Part shown: piece by piece, positions 51,215 to 60,775 of the stretch
How positions within the stretch are numbered: the first letter of the stretch is position 1
How the letters are laid out: every line of letters starts with the position of its first letter
Assembly (NCBI GenBank): GCA_963755085.1
Contig: CAVWIN010000005.1
Coordinates: forward strand, 62,001 to 126,000
DNA: 64,000 nt
Direction of reading: 5' to 3'
Source: JACVRM01 sp963755085
Lineage (GTDB): Bacteria > Actinomycetota > Thermoleophilia > Gaiellales > Gaiellaceae
Notes under the pieces: model-generated
What the model was told of the DNA's origin: nothing
Databases searched by the model: none
The model's input: the letters and a program-made list of their open reading frames with translations, nothing else
Position numbers and translations under genes: made by a program

Positions 51215-53304
51215 GCTCGCTTCCTTCCGCTGAACGGCAGGTACGCCTCGGCGGCGAGCGCCGCGATGCCGACGCGGGGCAGGTCGCGGCGGCGCTCGTA
51301 GACGACGAAGCGCCGCTCCCAGCCGGGCAGGAACTTGCGGTTGAAGGTCAGCAGGTTGTCGAGCTGGAAGTGGCCCTTCAGCGCGAGCAGGGCGCGCCGC
51401 TCGGCGCGCTGGACCGTGGAGAGCTCGGCGTCGGGAGTCAGCAGCGCCGCGAACGGGGCGAAGTTGAGCGAGATGCGCTCGTACCCCTGCGCGCGCGCCC
51501 AGTCGACCGTCTCGCAGACGAGCCACTCGTTGAACCCGTTCGGGGTCGTGCGCAGGCGCGGCATCGACGAGAGCGACAGCGCCGCGGCGCAGCGCGAGGC
51601 GGCGAAGTGGAGGAAGCCGGCCGGCTCACCGTCGGGGTCGAAGCCGATCGCGAAGACCGCGTCCTCGTCGTCGAGCCGGAAGAGTGCGTCGAGCGCCATG
51701 ACGAAGCCGCGGTTCGGCTCGGCGCCGCGCCACGCGCGCGCAACCGCCTCGAGCTTGTCGCGCAGGGGCGGTGGGATCTCGCGCGGGTGGAGCAGCTCGG
51801 CGCGGTAGCCGGCCCGCTGCAGGCGGTGCACGGACTGGCGCACCTTGCGGATCGCGCGGCCGTCGAGGGAGAACGAGGCAGTGTCGACGACGGCCTCGTC
51901 GCCGTGGTACAGCGCGTGCAGGCCGTGCGCGCGGTAGAGCTCGAGGCGCCGCTCCGACGCGCCGAGGATGGCGATCCGCCAGTCGCGCGCGTGTGCGTGC
52001 TCGGCGAAGCGCCCGACCAGCCCGTCGAACAGGTCCGGAGACCCGATCGGGTCGCCCGAGACGATCGCCACGCCGCCGACGACCCGGTAGGCGAGGAACG
52101 CCTGCCGGTCCTCGCTGAAGAAGTACGACTTGTCCCCGCGCAGCACGAAGGGCGCGAGCGTGTCCATCCCCCACGCCTGCACCAGCGCGCGCACCGTCTC
52201 GCGCTCGTCCGCCTGCTGACGGACGCGGTGCCGCCACGGCGCAAGCCACGCTGCCACGATGGCCGCGGTCGCGACGAGGCCGAGCAGCAGCACCGAGACG
52301 GGGAACCACTCCCCGATCGGGCCGGCGAGGTGCGGCGAGCCCCGCGTCGTGCGGAAGAGCAGCGCGTCGGTCGTCTCCCTGGTAGCGAAGGAGAGCGTGT
52401 ACGGGCGGTCGGCGGCGAGCCGGTTCCACCAGAGCGCTACCGCCCCGTACGCGTAGATGGCGGCCAGGAACGCAGCGGCATGCAACGCGACGCGCGGGTG
52501 CGACCGGGGGTCTCCGCGCGCCGTGAAGTGATGCCGGAAGGCGACGAGCAGGAGCGCGACCAGCAGCGCGGCGATCGCGCCCTCGTCGAAGCGGTGCAGC
52601 ACGTGCAGCGTGCCGATGGCGCCGAGCAGCACGAGCGCGAGCTGCCAGGCGCGGTGCTTCCGGCGCGCCAGGCCGCGCGCGACGAGCAGCAGGGCCAGCC
52701 CGAGCGGCGGGACGAGCGCGTGCGCGAGCGGCCGGACGCCCGCCGGGACGAGCGACGCCAGCAGGCTGTCCCCGTGGGGCGGCAGCACGGCGTCGAGCAT
52801 GCCGAGCCCCCCGACCGCGCCCACGAGCACCGCGAGCAGGAGCGGCGCACTGGTCGCATCGCGTCGCGGTCTGCGGCCCACGACGGCGCCTGCGAAGCCC
52901 GCGAGCGCGGCCGGAAGGTAGACGGCCCGGAGCGATGCGGCTGCGTGGAACGCGTCGCTGGGCGGGATCTGCCGGACGATCGCGATCGAGACGCCGGTCG
53001 TCAGGTAGGTCCAGAAGCCGACGCCGAGCGCAAGCAGCACGGCCGCGGTCGGACGGTCGGCCTTGAGCGCGCGGGCGAGCAGCCCGAGCGCCGCAGCGGC
53101 AGCGGCCCACACGAGCACGAACACCGCGAGCGGCGAGGCGCCCCGCCTGGCCAGCTCGTCGAGCGGCAGCGCCTCACCGATGCGCGGCCCCGGCACACCC
53201 CCCGATGGGCCGAGAACGTAGAGCCACCCAGTCGCAGCGGCGGCAATTGCGATGCCCGCGGGCAGGCCGGCGGCTACCCGGATGACGCGCAGCGCGCTAC
53301 GCAC
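51211..53304 (-). CDS. MprF-like membrane protein with DUF2156 (aminoacyl-lipid synthase type) domain
   Basis: 697 aa, GTG start. N-terminal half has about eight to ten membrane helices; the cytosolic C-terminal domain (from about residue 395) is a GNAT-like DUF2156 domain: FVLRGDKSYFFSEDRQAFLAYRVVGGVAIVSGDPIG, RRLELYRAHGLHALYHGDEAVVDTASFSLDGRAIRKVRQS, and RISLNFAPFA. MprF and LysX-type enzymes move lysine or alanine from tRNA to phosphatidylglycerol. No tRNA synthetase domain is fused. It overlaps the downstream and upstream genes, so it is one operon with the esterase. Confidence 0.85.
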   Translation of the reverse strand: MRSALRVIRVAAGLPAGIAIAAAATGWLYVLGPSGGVPGPRIGEALPLDELARRGASPLAVFVLVWAAAAAALGLLARALKADRPTAAVLLALGVGFWTYLTTGVSIAIVRQIPPSDAFHAAASLRAVYLPAALAGFAGAVVGRRPRRDATSAPLLLAVLVGAVGGLGMLDAVLPPHGDSLLASLVPAGVRPLAHALVPPLGLALLLVARGLARRKHRAWQLALVLLGAIGTLHVLHRFDEGAIAALLVALLLVAFRHHFTARGDPRSHPRVALHAAAFLAAIYAYGAVALWWNRLAADRPYTLSFATRETTDALLFRTTRGSPHLAGPIGEWFPVSVLLLGLVATAAIVAAWLAPWRHRVRQQADERETVRALVQAWGMDTLAPFVLRGDKSYFFSEDRQAFLAYRVVGGVAIVSGDPIGSPDLFDGLVGRFAEHAHARDWRIAILGASERRLELYRAHGLHALYHGDEAVVDTASFSLDGRAIRKVRQSVHRLQRAGYRAELLHPREIPPPLRDKLEAVARAWRGAEPNRGFVMALDALFRLDDEDAVFAIGFDPDGEPAGFLHFAASRCAAALSLSSMPRLRTTPNGFNEWLVCETVDWARAQGYERISLNFAPFAALLTPDAELSTVQRAERRALLALKGHFQLDNLLTFNRKFLPGWERRFVVYERRRDLPRVGIAALAAEAYLPFSGRKRA

Positions 53305-54256
53305 GCGCGAGCCTCCGCGTCGCGGCGAGCAGCGCCTGCTGCGCATGCGTGCGCCAGACCGCCCAGTTGTGGCCCCCGGGGACGAGCAGGAAGCGGTGCG
53401 CGATGTGGAGGTGCGCGAGCTCGCTCGCGAACGCCTCGTTCTGGACGCGCAGTGGATCCTCGCTGCCGGAGTACAGCCAGACGTACGTGTGCGCCCGCCG
53501 CAGCGCCGGTGCGGCGCGCGCGAGCGTGGTCAGCGGCGTGTTGCGGGCGAGCAGCGCGGGCTTGCCGCCGAAGATCGCCTGCACGTTGTCGGCGCGCGCG
53601 TAGCCGGACCAGCTCTCGAGCACGCGGAACTCGCCGGGATGGTGAAGGCCGATGTTCAGCGCGCCGTAGCCGCCCTCCGAGAGGCCGGCGAGTGCGCGAC
53701 CGGCGCCGCCCGGGATCGTCCGGAACCGGCGGTCGACGGCGCGCACGAGGTCGCGCGCGACGAACGTCTCCCAGCCCTCATGCGGGTGGATGCCGTTCGC
53801 CCACTCCTTGTCCGTGAAGGTCCCGGTCGAGCCGTACGGCATGACCAGGATCGGCGGCGTGATGCGGTGGCGCGCGGCCAGCGCGTCCTCGAGCACGCCC
53901 AGGCGGACGGTGAGCAGGAAGGCCAGCGGCCGGCCCGGGAACCCGTGCATGAGGTAGAGGACCGGGTAGCGCCGGTGCGGATGGGCGGCGTAGCCGGGCG
54001 GGAGGTAGACGTACGCGGTCTGCGTGCGGCCGAGCGCCGGGCTGACGACGCCGATCTTCTCCGTCGTGCCCTGAACGGTGACGTAGGCGGGATCCTGCGG
54101 CGGGGCGAAGCCGCGGTAGAGCCAGTAGTTCCACGCGTAGCGCTCGACGCCGAGCAGGCCGACCGCCACGAAGAGCGCGATCCCGAGCGTCGCGAGGCCG
54201 ATGACCGCCCATCGGCGGCCCGCGACCTCCGGGAGCGCGGTCGCGGTGTTCGACAC
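53297..54256 (-). CDS. Membrane-anchored alpha/beta esterase
   Basis: 319 aa, GTG start. One N-terminal membrane helix (WAVIGLATLGIALFVAVGLLG), then an esterase D/putative-esterase fold: VLYLMHGFPG oxyanion region, nucleophile in LAGLSEGGYGALNIGL, an acidic residue near WLYSGSEDPL, and His in VPGGHNWAVWRTH. Outside-facing catalytic domain expected. TATAAC lies 6 bases before the start, implying a leaderless mRNA. The MprF-like gene follows with an 8-base overlap; lipid-ester substrates are a guess. Confidence 0.85.
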   Translation of the reverse strand: MSNTATALPEVAGRRWAVIGLATLGIALFVAVGLLGVERYAWNYWLYRGFAPPQDPAYVTVQGTTEKIGVVSPALGRTQTAYVYLPPGYAAHPHRRYPVLYLMHGFPGRPLAFLLTVRLGVLEDALAARHRITPPILVMPYGSTGTFTDKEWANGIHPHEGWETFVARDLVRAVDRRFRTIPGGAGRALAGLSEGGYGALNIGLHHPGEFRVLESWSGYARADNVQAIFGGKPALLARNTPLTTLARAAPALRRAHTYVWLYSGSEDPLRVQNEAFASELAHLHIAHRFLLVPGGHNWAVWRTHAQQALLAATRRLARA

Positions 54257-54324
54257 AGATTCGTTATAGGACGAGCAGGTTCGCGGAGGATTGACCGCGG
54301 TTACGCGGCCGCGGACTTCACGTT

Positions 54325-55419
54325 ATGCACAGGTTGCGCCTAAGCTCGCCCGCCGTGGCAGTCACGACGGCACAGGGCCCGCTCGTCGGGACGAACGAAG
54401 TGACCTTCCGGTTCACCGATCCGACGCGGGCCCTCTCCGGCGTCGCGCTCGCGCACGAGCTGCACCGGCCCCGCCGGGTCGAGTTCCGCCGCGGGCCGCG
54501 CCGCGGAACGTGGCAGCTCGACTTCCGGCTGCCCGACGTGAACCGGATGGAGTACCTCCTCGAGCTGACCCCGCGCGGCCAGGAGCGGCGCCTCGTCCCC
54601 GACCCGGCCAACGCGCTGCGCGCGCCGGGCGTGTTCGGCGAGAAGTCCGTGGTCGAGCTGCCGTCCTATGACCCGCCGGAGTGGGTCGCCGACGACGAGT
54701 CGCCGCCCGGCGAGGTGAACGAGCTCGAGCTGCGGGTGCGCGCGCTCGGCACGGTGCAGATGCTCGTGTGGGCGCCGGCGGACGCGGACCCGCAGGAGCC
54801 GCTGCCGCTGCTCATCGCCCACGACGGCCCGGAGTACGCCGAGCTCGCCGGGCTGATCCGCTTCCTCGACCACGTCGTCTCCTTCGGCGAGGTGCCGCCG
54901 CTGCGCGCCGCCCTGATCCAGCCGGTCGACCGCAACGAGACCTACTCGGCCTCCGCCCGCTACGCCCGGGCCTTCGCACAGGACCTCATGCCGCGGCTCG
55001 AGGAGGCCCTGCCGACGGACGGAACGCGGCCCGTGATCATGGGCGCGAGCCTCGGCGGCCTCGCCGCGCTGCATGCGCACTGGCAGCACCAGGTCGCCGG
55101 GGGGCTCTTCCTGCAGTCCTCGAGCTTCTTCCGCGAGCGCTGGGACAAGCAGGAGTCCGGCTTCGGCCGCTTCGGCCGCATCGCCCGCTTCGTCGGCCAT
55201 GTCCTGCACGGCCGCGCCGCGCCGCCGCCCGTGCCGGTGACGATCACCGTCGGCCGGGGCGAGGAGAACCTCGACAACAACCGCGCCGTCGCCAAGGCGC
55301 TCGACGCGCAGGGCTGGGACACCCGGTACATCCCCGGCCGCGACGCGCACAACTTCACGGCCTGGCGGGACCTGCTCGACAGGAATCTCACCGAGGTCAT
55401 GCTGCGAGCGTGGACGTGA
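54325..55419 (+). CDS. Enterochelin-esterase-like alpha/beta hydrolase
   Basis: 364 aa. N-terminal beta-sandwich domain like the CBM48/Fes N-domain (VTFRFTDPTRALSGVALAHELHRP, then LDFRLPDVNRMEYLLELTPRG), then the hydrolase: IAHDGPEYAELAGL, nucleophile in IMGASLGGLAALHAHW, VTITVGRGEENLDNN, and His in RDAHNFTAWRDLL. No signal peptide. GTG at 54355 is an alternative start. Substrate unknown; similar folds act on siderophores or sugar esters. Confidence 0.8.
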   Translation: MHRLRLSSPAVAVTTAQGPLVGTNEVTFRFTDPTRALSGVALAHELHRPRRVEFRRGPRRGTWQLDFRLPDVNRMEYLLELTPRGQERRLVPDPANALRAPGVFGEKSVVELPSYDPPEWVADDESPPGEVNELELRVRALGTVQMLVWAPADADPQEPLPLLIAHDGPEYAELAGLIRFLDHVVSFGEVPPLRAALIQPVDRNETYSASARYARAFAQDLMPRLEEALPTDGTRPVIMGASLGGLAALHAHWQHQVAGGLFLQSSSFFRERWDKQESGFGRFGRIARFVGHVLHGRAAPPPVPVTITVGRGEENLDNNRAVAKALDAQGWDTRYIPGRDAHNFTAWRDLLDRNLTEVMLRAWT

Positions 55420-56156
55420 ACCGCCGCGAGGTCTCGATCTACGCTCCGGCGATCGGCGCCGACGGCACCGTGCTCGCCTACGGGCACTGGGGCCGGCCCG
55501 TGCTCGCGTTCCCGTCGGAGCAGGGGCCCGCGTGGCAGTACGAGGAGCGCGGCATGGTGGCGGGAATCGGCGAGCTGCTCGACGCCGGCCGCATCAAGCT
55601 CTACTGCGTCTCCAGCTTCGACTCGGAGAGCTGGCACGCGAAGCACCTGCCGATGGAGGAGCGGGCGATCCGCCACGGCGCGTACGAGGACTGGATCGTC
55701 AATCAGGTCGTGCCGTTCGTCCGCGACGACTCGGGCGGGCGCTCCGACCTGATCGCGAACGGGCCCAGCTTCGGCGCCTTCCACGCCGCGAACTTCGCGC
55801 TGCGGCGGCCGGACCTGTTCCCGCTCGCGATCTGCCAGTCGGGCGTCTACGACATCGCTCCGATCGGCTGGGGCGACCGCGGCGACGCGACCTACTTCAA
55901 CAACCCCGCCGACTACGTCCAGCACATGGGCGGCGACCACCTCGACTGGATCCGCGGCAACGCCAACCTCCTGCTCGTCTGCGGCCAGGGCCAGTGGGAG
56001 GACACGACGGGGGCGCTCGCGAGCACGACGGCGTTCGCAGGCGAGCTCGGCGCCAAGGGCATCCGCCACGAGCTCGACCTCTGGGGCCACGACGTGCCGC
56101 ACGACTGGCCGTCGTGGCGCGCGCAGCTCGCGCATCACCTGCCGCGCTTCTGCTGA
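55410..56156 (+). CDS. Alpha/beta esterase (putative esterase family)
   Basis: 248 aa, GTG start, overlapping the previous gene by 10 bases. Esterase fold: FPSEQGPAWQYEERG near the oxyanion site, nucleophile in ANGPSFGAFHAANFAL, Asp near the following strands, and His in WGHDVPHDWPSW. Together with its neighbour it forms a two-esterase operon; the two proteins are different subfamilies, so this is not a fresh duplication. Confidence 0.82.
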   Translation: MDVNRREVSIYAPAIGADGTVLAYGHWGRPVLAFPSEQGPAWQYEERGMVAGIGELLDAGRIKLYCVSSFDSESWHAKHLPMEERAIRHGAYEDWIVNQVVPFVRDDSGGRSDLIANGPSFGAFHAANFALRRPDLFPLAICQSGVYDIAPIGWGDRGDATYFNNPADYVQHMGGDHLDWIRGNANLLLVCGQGQWEDTTGALASTTAFAGELGAKGIRHELDLWGHDVPHDWPSWRAQLAHHLPRFC

Positions 56157-56191
56157 CGGACCTGCGCGGCCGGCGCCGCCGTATCCGTCGC

Positions 56192-57127
56192 ATGAACCGG
56201 CGCCGGTTCCTGCTTGCCACCGCCGCGGTCGCGCTCGTGCGCGACTTCGAGGCGCTCGGCGCCGCCGAGCCGGTCGCGCTCGTCACTGCCGACACCGAGT
56301 CGCGCGTGCTCGCGGTCGGCCTGGACGGGCGCATCCGGAAGGAGATCCCGACGCTGCCGGGCCCGCGGAGCATCCAGACGGTCGGCGAGCACGCGGTGGT
56401 CGCGCACACGGCCGCGGGCGCGCTGACGATCTTGCGCGGGCTGCGCGTGCGCCACGTCATCCGCGGCTTCGACCAGCCGCGCTACACGGCCGGCTCGCCG
56501 GACGGGCGGCTCGCGTACGTGACCGACTCGGGCCGCGGCGACGTGGCGGTCGTCGACGTCGCCGCCGGGCGGGTGCTCGCGCGCACGACGGTCTACGGGC
56601 CGGCGCGGCACATCAGCCTCTCAGGGGCGGACGCTGTGGGTCGCGCTCGGCTCGAGCGCCGAGCGGATCGCCGTCCTGAGCGTCGCGCGGAAGCCGGCGC
56701 TCGTCCGCTTCCTGACAACGCCGTTCCGCGTCCACGACGTCGGCTTCGAGCCCTCCGGGCGGCGGGTCTGGGTGACGTCGGGCGACGACCACCACCGGAC
56801 GGTGCTCGTCTACGAGCGCGGGGCCGTGGTGCGGCGGCTGGCCGCCGGCGCGACGCCGCAGCACGTCACCTTCGCCGACAGCGACGCGTTCGTGTCGAGC
56901 GGCGACGACGGCGTCGTGCGCGTCTTCTCAGCTGCGCAGACGGACGGCTTCTACGAACAACCGAGGTGCCGCTCGGCTCGTTCAACGTCCAGGCGGCCGG
57001 CGGCGTCGTGCTGACCCCGTCGCTGACGCGCGGGACGCTGTGCGTGCTCGACCGGCGCGGCCGGGTGTCGCTGCGCGAGCGTGTCGCGGCGTCGTCGCAC
57101 GACGCCTGCCTCGTCCGCGTGGCGTAA
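56192..57127 (+). pseudogene. Tat-exported beta-propeller protein, two frameshifts
   Basis: Starts MNRRRFLLATAAVAL, a twin-arginine signal. Propeller blades follow: ESRVLAVGLDGRIRKEIPTLP, YTAGSPDGRLAYVTDSGRGDVAVVDVAAGRVLA. At 56624-56627 (a GGGG run) one extra base moves the reading frame; blades go on as GRTLWVALGSSAER and HDVGFEPSGRRVWVTSGDD. At about 56925-56931 a missing base returns it to the first frame (SCADGRLLRTTEVPLGSF). With both corrected, a single YncE-like protein of about 311 aa results. Sequencing error or decay. Confidence 0.7.
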
Positions 57128-57136
57128 GCGCGGGGA

Positions 57137-57316
57137 TCAGCGCTCTGCGCGGGCCACCCGCAGCAGGAAGGCCGTGAGGCCCGGCCGGCGCGGTGCCTGA
57201 GCCGGCGGTGCCGCGGGCCTCGCGCGCCGCGCCTCGGCGGCGAGCTGCCCTCTCGCCGCTTCCCGCGCAAACTCCGCCTGTCGTTCTGCAGCCAGCATGC
57301 GGTATGTCTCGTCCAT
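57137..57316 (-). CDS. Small hypothetical protein
   Basis: 59 aa. N-terminal amphipathic helix MDETYRMLAAERQAEFAREA then an Ala/Arg/Pro-rich end (RPGLTAFLLRVARAER). GGAGACGAAG precedes the ATG. No family known. It lies in the 316-base gap between the propeller gene and the regulator, which otherwise shows only possible promoter hexamers (TAAGAT, TAGAAC) before the next gene. Confidence 0.5.
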   Translation of the reverse strand: MDETYRMLAAERQAEFAREAARGQLAAEARRARPAAPPAQAPRRPGLTAFLLRVARAER

Positions 57317-57443
57317 CTTCGTCTCCGTTCCGCTCGATGCCGTAGTGCGGACGGTGGAGACGCCGGCTTACGCGGACCTAATGCGCACCTAACGCGGGCT
57401 GTTCGCCACGCGTCAGGCGGCCTAAGATCGCGGCTAGAACGAC

Positions 57444-60400
57444 ATGCCGCCTCCCGCGCCAGGAGCTTCGCGCCTCGAGATCCTCCTGCTCGGGCCGGTT
57501 GAGGCGCGCCTCGACGGCGAGGCGCTCACGCTGACGCGCCAGAAGCTGCGCGCGCTGCTTGCGCTGCTCGCGCTCAGTCCGAACGAGGTCGTCTCGACCG
57601 ATCGGGCGCTCGACGCGCTCTGGGGCGAACAGCCGCCCCCGACTGCACCCGTGGCGCTGTACGGGCTCGTCTCGGCCCTCCGCAAGGCGCTCGGTCCTGA
57701 AGGCGTGCAACTCGTGACCCGGCCGCCGGGGTATGCGCTCGACGTCCCTGCCGACACCATCGATCTCGGCCGCTTCCAGCTTCTCGTGGCCGCGGGCCGC
57801 CGGGCACTCGACGAGGGAGATCCCACCAGCGCGGCGGCAAGCCTGACCGAGGCGCTCGCGCTCTGGCGTGGGCCGCCGCTGCACGACCTCGCCCCACTGC
57901 CGTTCGCAGAGCTAGAGGTCGGACGGCTGGCCGAGCTTCGGCTGGCCGCGGTGGAGGACCGGATCGAGGCCGACCTGGGCCGCGGGCGAAACGGCGACCT
58001 CGTGCCGGAGCTCGAGCGGCTCGTCGCCGAGCACCCGTTGCGCGAGCGCCTGCGTGGCCAACTCATGCGTGCGCTCTACCGCGCTGGTCGCCAGGCCGAC
58101 TCGCTCGCCGCCTACCGCGCCGCGCGGCAAACGCTCGTGGACGAGCTCGGCCTCGAGCCTTCGGACGACCTGCAGGCGCTCGAGCGCTCGATCCTCCAGC
58201 ACGACGCGGCGCTTGCGCCTCCGGAGAACGGCGCGCAGCCCACTCCGCATGCTCCCGGCCGGCGCCCGTACCGATGGATCGCGCTCGCGGGAGCCGCAGC
58301 GATTGCGGGCATCGCCGTGGCCGCGCTCACATTGCGCGATGCGGGCGGGGGCGCTGTCAGCGTCATCCCGAACGGGGTCGGCGTGATCGAGAACGGCAGG
58401 CTCGTCGCCGCCGACGCCGTCGGGGCCTCGCCGAGCGACGTCGCCGTCACGAGCGACAGCGCCTGGGTCACGAGCACGGACGACCAGACGGTGGCGAAAG
58501 TGGATCCCGACACCGGCCGGGTCCAGCAGACGATCAAGGTCGGCAGCGGCGCGTCCGGAGTCGCGGCGGACGAGCACGGCGTGTGGGTGGCCAATGCCCT
58601 GGCCGGGACGGTCACGCGGATCGATCCGAGGGTGAACGGGGGCAGAGTCGTCGAGACGATCCGGGTGGGCGAGTCACCCGTGGCGCTCGCGCTCGACGGC
58701 GACGTGCTCTGGGTCGTGAATCGGGACGATCAGGCGCTCGTGCGTCTTGACGCGCGAACAGGGCGCAAGCTCGATCGGATCCCGGTCGGGGGGTCTCCCC
58801 GCGCGGTGGCCGTGAGCCCCGGCGCCGTCTGGGTTGCCGACGACGTTCAGAATGCCGTCTTCCGAATCGACCCCGTCCGGCGGACGGTCGTCCACCAGAT
58901 CAACGTCGGCAACGGCCCGGTGAGCGTCGCCGTCGGGAAGGGCTCGGTCTGGGTCGCCGACAACCTCAGCGGCACGGTCGACCGGATCGACCCTGCCCGA
59001 AACGTCGTCGTTGAGACGATCCCGGTCGGAGACGGACCGCGCGGGCTCGCCGTCGTCCCCGACGGGGTGTGGGTGAGCAACGAGTTCGACGGCACCCTGC
59101 GCCTGATCGACGCGCGCACGAATCGGGTCACGCGGACGATCCGGATCGCCGGCCGCCCCGAGGGTATCGCGGCGGCCGGCGCGAAGCTGATCGTCGCCGT
59201 CCGCCCGGAAAGCACTGTCCATCGGGGTGGAACGCTTCGCATCGGTTCGCCTGTGCTCATTCCGTCCCTCGACACGCTGAGCGGCTCACCGGCAGCGCTG
59301 GACACGAACGACGGCCTGGTCGGCTTCCGCAAGGTGGGCGGCACCGACGGCGGAGAGCTCGTCCCGGACCTGGCCGTCGCGATTCCCGCGCCGACTGACG
59401 GGGGCCGCAGCTACAGCTTCCGGCTCCGCCCGGGAATCCGCTACTCCAACGGACAGCTCGTGCGGCCCGCCGACTTCCGCCGCGCGCTCGAGCGCGCGAT
59501 CGTGCGCGCGCCGGACATCGCCTACTACTACCGCGGAATCGTCGGCGCGGAGCGGTGTGTGCCCAGGCCGGCTCGCTGCGACCTGGCCCGCGGGATCGTC
59601 GGCGACGAACGTGCGCGCACGGTGACCTTCCATCTACGTGCACCCGATCCCGACTTTCTCTATGCCCTCGGCCTGCCGTATGCCTTCGCCGTCCCGGCCG
59701 ACACGCCGCTGAAGGACGTCGGCCGGCACGCACCGCCCGCCACCGGCCCCTACATGGTTGGCAGCTTCGATCCTCGGACGCACCTGACCCTCGTCCGAAA
59801 CCCACGTTTCCGGGAGTGGTCGAAGGCCGCCCAACCGGACGGGTACCCCGACCGCATGGTCGTCACCCCCACCTCGCCCGTTGAAGGCGTGCGAGCAGCC
59901 GAGAGCGGCAAGCTCGACCTCGCGTTCAACGTTCCCGCCGAGCTCCAACACGCGGCCGCGACTCGGTACGCAAGCCAGCTCCACGTGAATCCGCTCAACG
60001 GGGTGACGTACCTCTTCCTGAACACGAAGGTGGCGCCGTTCGACGACCTGCGCGCGCGCCGCGCGGTCAGCTATGCGGCCGACCGGGCCGCGGCGGTTCG
60101 CATCTCGGCCCGCGCGAGAGGGGCAGAGGCGACGTGCCAGATCCTGCCGCCCGATTTTCCGGGCTACCGGCCGTACTGCCCGTACACGTCGGGTGATCCC
60201 CGGCGCGGCGTCTGGAAAGCGGCGGACCTGACCCGGGCGCGCGCGCTCGTCGCAGCGTCGGGCACGCTCGGGATGCCGGTGGAGGTGTGGGTGCCGACGA
60301 GCCACCTTGGCGAGGGGCCTTACCTCGCGGCGCTCCTGCGGAGCATCGGATATCGCGCCCGGTACCGCGACGTCAGCATGAAGGCGTTCTACGGTCACGG

Positions 60401-60746
60401 CGGTCCGCCCCAGCGTGTGCAGGCCGGAGTGACGTCGTGGTTCGCCGACTTCCCGGCGGCGTCCAACTACATCGGGTTCTTCTTCGCGTGCGACGGGCCA
60501 GGCAACATGTTCAGGTTCTGCGATCGCAGCATCGACCGGCGAATCAGCCGGGCCCGCGCGTTGCAGGCGACCGACCCCTACCTCGCCAACGGCATGTGGG
60601 CGTCACTGGATCGCGCGATCGTCGACCGGGCGCCGATGGTGCCGCTCGTCGCCTTCAACGAGGTCGACATGGTGTCGCGGCGGGTCGGCAACTACCAGTT
60701 CACCCCACAGTGGGGCGTGCTGCCGAACCAGCTCTGGGTTCGGTAG
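57444..60746 (+). CDS. Membrane one-component regulator: SARP DNA-binding + BTAD + beta-propeller + peptide-binding domain
   Basis: 1100 aa. Cytoplasmic winged helix (about 11-98: RLEILLLGPVEARL to PPGYALDV) and BTAD domain (about 105-245, ending LVDELGLEPSDDLQAL), as in SARP regulators. One membrane helix at about 278-297 (WIALAGAAAIAGIAVAALTL). Then a seven-bladed YVTN/NHL-like propeller (about 315-592, blades of the form VWVADDVQNAVFRIDP). Last, an SBP_bac_5 oligopeptide/nickel-binding protein domain (about 593-1090: GGTLRIGSPVLIPSLDTL, SYSFRLRPGIRYSNG, GPYMVGSF). The outside half would sense a ligand and pass it to the DNA-binding half. No transporter genes lie next to it. Confidence 0.85.
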   Translation: MPPPAPGASRLEILLLGPVEARLDGEALTLTRQKLRALLALLALSPNEVVSTDRALDALWGEQPPPTAPVALYGLVSALRKALGPEGVQLVTRPPGYALDVPADTIDLGRFQLLVAAGRRALDEGDPTSAAASLTEALALWRGPPLHDLAPLPFAELEVGRLAELRLAAVEDRIEADLGRGRNGDLVPELERLVAEHPLRERLRGQLMRALYRAGRQADSLAAYRAARQTLVDELGLEPSDDLQALERSILQHDAALAPPENGAQPTPHAPGRRPYRWIALAGAAAIAGIAVAALTLRDAGGGAVSVIPNGVGVIENGRLVAADAVGASPSDVAVTSDSAWVTSTDDQTVAKVDPDTGRVQQTIKVGSGASGVAADEHGVWVANALAGTVTRIDPRVNGGRVVETIRVGESPVALALDGDVLWVVNRDDQALVRLDARTGRKLDRIPVGGSPRAVAVSPGAVWVADDVQNAVFRIDPVRRTVVHQINVGNGPVSVAVGKGSVWVADNLSGTVDRIDPARNVVVETIPVGDGPRGLAVVPDGVWVSNEFDGTLRLIDARTNRVTRTIRIAGRPEGIAAAGAKLIVAVRPESTVHRGGTLRIGSPVLIPSLDTLSGSPAALDTNDGLVGFRKVGGTDGGELVPDLAVAIPAPTDGGRSYSFRLRPGIRYSNGQLVRPADFRRALERAIVRAPDIAYYYRGIVGAERCVPRPARCDLARGIVGDERARTVTFHLRAPDPDFLYALGLPYAFAVPADTPLKDVGRHAPPATGPYMVGSFDPRTHLTLVRNPRFREWSKAAQPDGYPDRMVVTPTSPVEGVRAAESGKLDLAFNVPAELQHAAATRYASQLHVNPLNGVTYLFLNTKVAPFDDLRARRAVSYAADRAAAVRISARARGAEATCQILPPDFPGYRPYCPYTSGDPRRGVWKAADLTRARALVAASGTLGMPVEVWVPTSHLGEGPYLAALLRSIGYRARYRDVSMKAFYGHGGPPQRVQAGVTSWFADFPAASNYIGFFFACDGPGNMFRFCDRSIDRRISRARALQATDPYLANGMWASLDRAIVDRAPMVPLVAFNEVDMVSRRVGNYQFTPQWGVLPNQLWVR

Positions 60747-60775
60747 ACGACGGGCGGATCGGGTAGAAACGGCGT

